Below are positions 6,141-10,863 of a stretch of 10,863 nt of DNA, piece after piece. The position numbers were made by a program, and so were the translations under genes. Within the stretch, counting starts at the first letter, position 1. Every line of letters starts with the position of its first letter. The stretch lies in NCBI GenBank assembly GCA_003024985.2, contig PXIH01S0011744.1, one strand, 5' to 3'. The notes below the pieces were generated by a model, which was not told the origin of the DNA, did no database searches, and worked only from the letters and a program-made list of their open reading frames with translations. Source of the stretch: Euperipatoides rowelli (taxonomy: Eukaryota; Onychophora; Udeonychophora; Euonychophora; Peripatopsidae).

Positions 6141-8175
6141 AAAATTTATTTTAGCATGCATTTTTTTTCTTTAATGATGCATAGATTGATACAATACAAA
6201 TTAAGCTAATTCATTTTAGAATTGGTTATTCCCTTTCATGTTTTTATTCCTTTCATTGGAATATTCTGATTAACATTATTTGGGGTGATAAAAATTAATG
6301 CTGGTCAGGGAAAGAGCAGAGTTCAAAAATGATTTATTCATAATTTATATAGGCTATAACAATATTTTAGTCCAAGTTATTTCTCAATATTGAAATGAAT
6401 GGAGGGTAAATTAAATCATTTCTTATTTGTAAATAGTCATTTCTTTTATTTTTATCTTACTCTTTTAGCTAGCATATATGGAATAAATTAAAGGTTGTAA
6501 TCTAAATCCATGTAGTACATTTCCGGGTAGCTTTAAACCTAGAACATTTATTTTATTTATATAATTGAAATTGCTAACATTTTTTTTTTTGTAAAAACTT
6601 ATTTTAATGTTTTATTTTCTTTAATTTTTAAAACAAATCTATTGTAAATAAGATTGAATTTCAAAACGTGTAATAAAACTTGAACTCAAAAACTAAGTTA
6701 ATTTTATTATTTTATTTAAAAAACATGAAAACCGTTGTTTTTTTGGCCATAAGAAACCGAAAACCGTAGTTGAAAAAAAAAAGGTGGTTTTTCAGAAACC
6801 CTAAGTACTGTATATGGTTTTTGTCAAAGTTAACAAATTGAAAAACAATAGTTAATGTAAATTGATATCAATTTGGACACCTATTTGATTAAATAGTGGA
6901 TTTTTTCATTATATTAAATGCATATGCTAAGCATTACACCTAAGGATATTTAATTATTTCACTATTCACCCCAAAATATTTCTTTTTTTATTTTCATTTG
7001 ACATTGTGAAGCAATTGTTACAACATACTGTAGTTATACTAAAAAATTGGAACCTTCTATTTATACAGTGATTTGTGGTTGGTTGGTGGAGAGGGAATAA
7101 TTTCCCCTAACAACTCACATCAAGAACTATATAAATTAATTTTTCTATTTCATACACTATAAACGAGATAAGAATACATTTTGAATTACCACACCATGGA
7201 GAAACGAATATGAAAGAATCATGCAGCTGTCATTTATAAGAAATGCAAATATATTGTGATATTGAAAATTATACTTTTTCATAGAATGAATCTCTCTACA
7301 TTCTTTTATTTATTTTTCCTTAAAAAAAAAAAAAAAAAAATCAATTCGTTCAAGATTTAAACCCAAAGTGAAACCATTACAAAAAGAAAATGTTAAAACT
7401 ATTTTTATTTTTTTCCAAACAAACATTAAAAAAAAAAAAATCTACTTATTTAACTATAGGGGAAGAAAAATAGAAATATCTAATACAAAATAAACTACTT
7501 GTTTGTTTTTTTTTTTTTTTTTAAAAAAAATTATAAAGAGATTGTAAATTTTAAATTTTAAAAATTCAAAACAGCCGAGTATGTTTAAGACAAACAAGTC
7601 AATATTTATTTATCTTTGCATTTATTCCGATTCAGCACACAAATTTTATATTTTTTTAGATATAATATACTGTATATGTATGCATACAATATAAAAATAT
7701 GCATATGTTAATGAACTTACCCCCCACCTGTACCTTTCCACTACCCGCCACCATAACCCCTATCTCAAAAAAATAATGTATTTAATAAATGTATATGTTC
7801 ACTTAGATCAAAATATCTAGAAAACATGACAGAGAAATTTATAAAACAGTCTTTCATTATTCATTAATAAATTTTGAGATGAAGACTCAGTTCAACCAAA
7901 AGAGTTTAATGTTTTTTTTTTTTTTTTTCATTTCCTCAGGAAAATCATTAGGCTCTTCCATCTAATGACATGAAAATTTAATTATGAAAAAAAAAAAAAA
8001 AAAAAATCCTCTCACTAAATAAGCTAAATAATGAAAAACTTTTTAAAAAAAAAAAACTCAAATAAACATTATTTTCTTCTGTTACAGTTTGTTCATAAAA
8101 CACAGTGGAGCTAGTCATAGAAGATTAGTGAAATAGGTAATTAATCAAAATCGAATGTCTGTATATACTATATCT
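6141..8175. other. Long AT-rich non-coding stretch
   Basis: No gene, repeat family or element is recognised over about 2 kb. Frames are short on both strands. Around 7665-7712 there is a cluster of short palindromes (GTATGCATAC, CATATGCATATT-like). The segment from 7320 onward is dominated by homopolymer runs, listed separately. A small C-rich patch (7720-7760) is unexplained. Confidence 0.55.
7322..8057. repeat. Cluster of long A and T homopolymers
   Basis: Within about 740 bases there are A19 (7322-7340), A13 (7428-7440), T17 directly followed by A8 (7506-7530), T17 (7912-7928), A20 (7987-8006) and A13 (8045-8057). The T17 and A20 at 7912 and 7987 are inverted with a 58-base spacer and could fold back. 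Such runs can be the tails of old retrocopies, but no retrocopy body is visible beside them. Their exact lengths may be affected by sequencing error. Confidence 0.6.
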
Positions 8176-8190
8176 ATGTTCTCTATACAA

Positions 8191-8355
8191 ATACAATCCT
8201 AAACCCTTGCACCGATCTGGACCAAATTCAGCCTAGTTACGCTCTAGGAACCAGCACAAAATATAGACTACCATTAAATCAGGACACACCACTGTTGCGC
8301 ATGAAGAGACAGTTTTTCTTAGAAGTTGGGGTTAACACAGAAATTCTTTCATTAT
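8191..8355 (+). repeat. Satellite unit 1 (165 bases)
   Basis: This unit is open from end to end in the frame that reads NPCTDLDQI near its start, then LGTSTKYRLPLNQDTPLLRM and FLEVGVNTEI. The frame passes into unit 2 without a break, until an extra two bases near 8404 shift it. Confidence 0.75.
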
Positions 8356-8522
8356 ATACAATCCGTAACCCTTGGAGCGATGTGGACCAAATTCGGCATA
8401 GTTATTTGCTCTAGGAATCAGCACAAAATATAGACTACCATTAAATCAGGACACACCACTGTTGCGCATGAACACACAGTTTTTCTTAGAAGTTGGTGTT
8501 AACACAGAAATTCTTTCATTAT
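8356..8522 (+). repeat. Satellite unit 2 (167 bases)
   Basis: This unit is two bases longer than its neighbours, with the extra bases around ATTTGCTC (8403-8410), which breaks the shared frame. It otherwise matches unit 1 closely, including the whole ATTAAATCAGGACACACC to GTTAACAC half. Confidence 0.75.
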
Positions 8523-8687
8523 ATACAATCCTAAACCCTTGCACCGATCTGGACCAAATTCAGCCTAGTTACGCTCTAAGAACCAGCACATAATATGGGC
8601 TACCATTAAATCAGGACACACCGCTGTTGCGCATGAACAGACAGTGTTTCTTAGAAGTTGGGGTTAACACAGAAATTCTTTCATTAT
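8523..8687 (+). repeat. Satellite unit 3 (165 bases)
   Basis: This unit is in the shared frame except for one TAA where its neighbours have AAA (AGCACATAATATGG instead of AGCACAAAATATAG). It is nearly identical to unit 1 in its first 50 bases, including CCTAAACCCTTGCACC, which suggests that units 1 and 3 are closer to each other than to unit 2, a higher-order pattern. Confidence 0.75.
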
Positions 8688-8851
8688 ATACAATCCGAAA
8701 CCCTTGCGCCGATCTGGAACAAATTGGCAAAGTCATTATCTAGGTCCCAGCACAAAATATAGACTACCATTAAATCAGGACACACCACTGTTGCGCATGA
8801 ACAGACAGTTTTTCTTAGAAGTTGGGGTTAACACAGAAATTCATTCATTAT
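8688..8851 (+). repeat. Satellite unit 4 (164 bases)
   Basis: This unit is one base short near CAAATTGGCAAAG (compare CAAATTTGGCAAAG in unit 5), which moves the downstream half into the frame that runs on into unit 5 and the LINE fragment. It shares GGCAAAGTCA and TAGGTCCCAGCA with unit 5, so units 4 and 5 form a subtype. Confidence 0.75.
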
Positions 8852-9183
8852 ATACAATCCAAAACCCTTGGACCGATCTGGAGCAAATTTGGCAAAGTCA
8901 CTCTCTAGGTCCCAGCATAAAATATAGGCTATCATTAAACCTGCATGCTTACGCAGACAGTTTTTCTGAAAAGTTGGGGTTAACACTCAGTATAGCATAT
9001 ATTATCAACAACATATATAAAAAGGCAAAATACACATTGAGATTACATAAAGACACCAACAAGATCCAAATTCAAAAAGGAGTTTATCAAGGTGAAACAA
9101 TCTCACCAAATTTATTTACAGCTACACTTGAAAGAGTGTTTAGAAGTCTAGATTGGGAACATACTGAATTATGGATAAATTGA
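8704..9183 (+). other. Chimeric open frame, satellite into reverse transcriptase
   Basis: A 159-codon ATG frame starts in satellite unit 4, crosses unit 5 and continues into the reverse transcriptase fragment without a stop, ending at the TGA at 9181. Residues 1 to about 93 are satellite-derived (LGPSTKYRLPLNQDT, then the same motif again as LGPSIKYRLSLN) and the rest is the LINE relic. It exists because a one-base deletion in unit 4 and the junction at about 8985 happen to preserve frame. I see no promoter or signal that makes it a gene, and the LINE part is broken downstream, so it is probably not a real product. Confidence 0.3.
8852..8988 (+). repeat. Satellite unit 5, truncated and internally deleted
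   Basis: The first 90 bases follow unit 4; then ATTAAACCTGCATGCTTACG replaces the longer ATTAAATCAGGACACACC..GCGCATGAAC stretch. The unit resumes with CAGACAGTTTTTCTGAAAAG and ends at GGTTAACAC just before the reverse transcriptase fragment. Confidence 0.7.
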
Positions 9184-9972
9184 GCCTATTTGAACCATCT
9201 ACGTTTTGCTGATGATATTGTCTTATTTGCTTTGAACAAGTCCAGGAGAATTACAGAAACAGATCATTGACCCAAATAAAGCTAGCTCAAAAGCAAGTCT
9301 GAAAATTAATCTAACCAAAACCAAAGTGATGTTCAACAAATATGCGCAACCTAATATGATTGAAGTGAATGACATTGTTATTGAAGAGGTCAACAAATAT
9401 GTTTATTTGAGTCGATTACTACCAGTGGAAACCAGATGTGTGAAGTCAACAGAAGAATGAAAATGGGCTGGAGTGCTTTTGAAAAATTAAATATTTTAAA
9501 GGAAAACTTCATTTATGTCTCAAAAGTAAAGTTTTTAAACAGTGTGTACTACCAGTGATGACATGATATGGTGCTGAAACTTGGACACTCAATGCAAAGA
9601 TGATTCAAAAACTACAAACCATTCAAAGAAATATGGAGAGGTGTATGATAGGAGTAACCCGGAAAGATATAAAAAATTTGAATAGCTTAGAGACAAATGA
9701 TGGTTTGTGATATTATTAAAAGAATAAAGAATTTTAAGTGGAAATGGGCAGGGCATATATCAAGAAGAAAATATAATAGATGGACTACAGCAATACTCAA
9801 ATGGATTCCAAGGGACAGAAAATGACCAGAAGAAGACCTAATGCCAGAAGGAAGAATGATAAATTAAAACGTTTGTCGGATATGGTTGAAAACGAATTGT
9901 TGAGAATAGAAATCCATGGAGAAATCTAGGGGGAGGGGGGAGGGAGTCATCCAGCAGTGGATTAATATCTAG
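8985..9972 (+). pseudogene. 5'-truncated LINE reverse transcriptase relic, probably RTE type
   Basis: LINE reverse transcriptases copy element RNA into DNA at a nicked target. Seen here is the C-terminal half only: IYKKAKYTLRL near 9015-9047, then G-V-Y-Q-G-E-T-I-S-P-N-L-F (from about 9080), DWEHTELWIN, a TGA at 9181 probably replacing glycine, YLNHLRFADDIVLFA with the catalytic FADD at 9205-9216, LKINLTKTKVMFN (from 9302), KYVYLSRL, MGWSAFEKLN, YGAETWTLN (after a TGA at 9564), RNMERCMIG, and WKWAGH at 9739-9756. The frame moves at about 9260-9290, 9425, 9505 and 9700, so it is dead. The final QQW-type ending precedes TAG at 9970. This order is typical of RTE-clade proteins of invertebrates. 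The endonuclease and the first reverse transcriptase motifs are absent, as expected for 5' truncation. Clade is inference. Confidence 0.8.
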
Positions 9973-9985
9973 GCTGATGATGACA
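9973..9985 (+). repeat. LINE 3' tail, TGATGATGA
   Basis: Immediately after the presumed end of the LINE frame (TAG at 9970) comes GCTGATGATGACA. RTE elements commonly have very short 3' untranslated regions ending in short tandem repeats instead of poly(A), so this probably marks the element's 3' end. I could not find a target-site duplication pairing with the sequence before 8985. Confidence 0.5.
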
Positions 9986-10195
9986 ATATAAGAAATACAC
10001 ACATATACCTGTATATCATATACACACTTACTGTATAATATAATGTATATAACAAACATAATAAGAATACTACACCTTTTATATTAATGAGAATGACAGG
10101 AATTCAAACAAACCAGTATATTGTGATAAACAATAATTCAGACAAAAAATACATTGTGTGAGTAATAAAATCAACAACAAAAGGGCTTCAAACTT
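9986..10195. other. AT-rich stretch after the LINE
   Basis: No gene is seen. The sequence is built of short TATA, CACACA and TGTATA alternations. The 73-codon minus-strand frame spanning 9838-10059 is an antisense shadow of the LINE end plus these repeats. Confidence 0.55.
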
Positions 10196-10411
10196 TTTTT
10201 CCGCCGGCCGACATACTCTGGAAGCTGGACATTATTCCTCGGGTTGTTCACCCCAACCCAACAATACCAACAGGTCTAGCAGGAAGATCTCTTTGGGCCG
10301 GACAGAACGACCCTCAGAGAATGAGAACTAGACACACTAACCTCATGGTTAAATACCAAATTGTGAACACACACTTAAATTAGTTTGCTGGATATATTTG
10401 ACTTGATTCAT

Positions 10412-10425
10412 GCGCTCGAGAGCGC
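10412..10425. repeat. Inverted repeat GCGCTC-GA-GAGCGC
   Basis: This is a perfect 6-base inverted repeat around a 2-base centre, GC-rich in an AT-rich genome, and it contains the XhoI-type CTCGAG hexamer. It lies 36 bases before the TATTTAAG sequence. It might be a protein-binding palindrome; no function can be read from the sequence. Confidence 0.45.
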
Positions 10426-10715
10426 CAGTTCAGTTTACACAGTGTTTACATAAGGCATGGCTATTTAAGCCACATTGTCAATACTTTGATTAGCATTTCT
10501 ATCGAAGCCATGACACAGAATAAAAACACTGCGCAAACTAAGATGGATCGATTCGAGAGCACACAAATCAAGCAAATAATATTATTATATTAAAAAACAA
10601 ATTTTCTCTGTGTATCTGTCATTCCGCGTCTGTCACGCCGGATTCCGAACAGTTTAAATTGAATTTTCTCCCCAATGCAGTTTGTTTTGTGTTAGGTTTG
10701 TTTTAATGAGGTTCT

Positions 10716-10746
10716 TATCGATCGATTGATCAAGTGATCGATCAAT
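10716..10746. repeat. GATC-rich palindromic cluster
   Basis: Four GATC sites occur in about 30 bases (TATCGATCGATTGATCAA, then GTGATCGATCAA), with short overlapping palindromes such as TTGATCAA and ATCGAT. ATTGATC and GATCAAT can pair across a short loop. It may be a short tandem expansion of an ATCG unit or a protein-binding cluster. Confidence 0.4.
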
Positions 10747-10863
10747 TTTGACAGGTTAAAATCGAAAAATTTTTAACTGCTCCGATTAAGTTGAAATTTG
10801 TGTTACCCTAGAGGTCTAGAATATGTAAGTAGAAGATCAAGGTCCTAGGTGGTCACAAGGGGT

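Larger units (their letters stand above)
8191..8988 (+). repeat. Tandem satellite, about 165-base unit, 4.8 copies
   Basis: Units begin at ATACAATCC at 8191, 8356, 8523, 8688 and 8852, giving spacings of 165, 167, 165 and 164 bases; the fifth unit stops near 8988. Every unit carries CCGATCTGGACCAAATT or a close variant, an AGCACAAAATATAGACTACC block, ATTAAATCAGGACACACC, GTTGCGCATGAA, CAGTTTTTCTTAGAAGTTGG and GGTTAACAC; the fifth has lost the middle ATCAGGACACACC part. Copies are very similar by eye. A 165-base unit equals 55 codons, and units 1 and 3-5 stay open in one frame over long stretches; breaks fall at small indels and single stops. The left edge is blurred, since 8175-8190 only partly matches a preceding unit. 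Family name unknown. Confidence 0.85.
10196..10863. other. CpG-richer region of unknown origin at the window edge
   Basis: From TCCGCCGGCCGAC at about 10200 to the end, CpG pairs are frequent, unlike almost all the preceding 10 kb. Two overlapping + frames are open over 10200-10380, one reading through GRSLWAGQNDPQRM, but neither contains a domain I know. Other marks are the inverted repeat GCGCTC-GA-GAGCGC (10412-10425), TATTTAAG (10462-10469) as a possible TATA-like box, a pyrimidine stretch with CAG at 10678-10680 as a possible splice acceptor, a GATC cluster (about 10719-10744), and GTAAGT (10825-10830) as a possible splice donor. These could be a gene edge, but each is short and could be chance. 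An unidentified transposable element is equally likely. Confidence 0.3.

Noticed and set aside
8191-8988. CRISPR array
   Set aside because: Units are contiguous and alike over their whole 165-base length, with no short repeat alternating with unique spacers, and the context is eukaryotic.
9838-10059. 73-codon minus-strand frame
   Set aside because: It is antisense to the LINE end and to the simple TATA/CACA sequence after it.

Overview
This window looks like AT-rich, non-coding nuclear DNA from a metazoan, most likely an invertebrate. It has no operons, no bacterial-style packed genes and no intact long reading frame. It carries many long A/T homopolymers, decayed retroelements of animal type and a tandem satellite. 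Arthropod (for example crustacean) origin is a guess from general texture; nothing here fixes the taxon. One ambiguous base lies at 258. I find no convincing host gene, tRNA, rRNA or CRISPR array.

Layout. 1-1304: AT-rich, non-coding, with a short G-rich purine tract. 1305-5860: best read as one old, broken LTR retrotransposon on the + strand. Two directly repeated, about 190-base sequences (1305-1840 and 5670-5860) flank a heavily frameshifted Ty3/gypsy-like gag relic (about 2562-3603) that ends in a damaged CCHC zinc knuckle. Little or no recognisable pol follows. The left flanking copy is split by a 325-base non-autonomous hAT-like element (1418-1742) with CAGGG-type ends and an 8-base target duplication. 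The right copy preserves the uninterrupted empty site. Between gag and the right copy lie an unrecognised minus-strand open stretch (about 3874-4220) and a GC/CpG-richer island with a poly(A) signal (5195-5423).

5861-8175: mostly AT-rich filler. It holds a small GC-richer segment near 5980-6135 and a dense cluster of A/T homopolymers at 7320-8060. 8191-8988: a tandem array of four full units and one partial unit of about 165 bases. The unit is 55 codons long and appears to have been open in one frame. The array joins directly to 8985-9985, a 5'-truncated, decayed LINE of probable RTE type that keeps the FADD catalytic motif, the C-terminal region and a TGATGATGA tail. 9986-10195 is AT-rich. 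10196-10863 is CpG-richer than the rest and may belong to another element or to a gene edge; I could not identify it.

Overall the window is a record of nested and abutting insertions (LTR element, then hAT-like element; satellite plus LINE), not of genes working together. The observations most worth checking are the paralogous empty site for the hAT-like insertion, the LTR reading of the flanking repeats, and the codon-length satellite fused in frame to a reverse transcriptase fragment.
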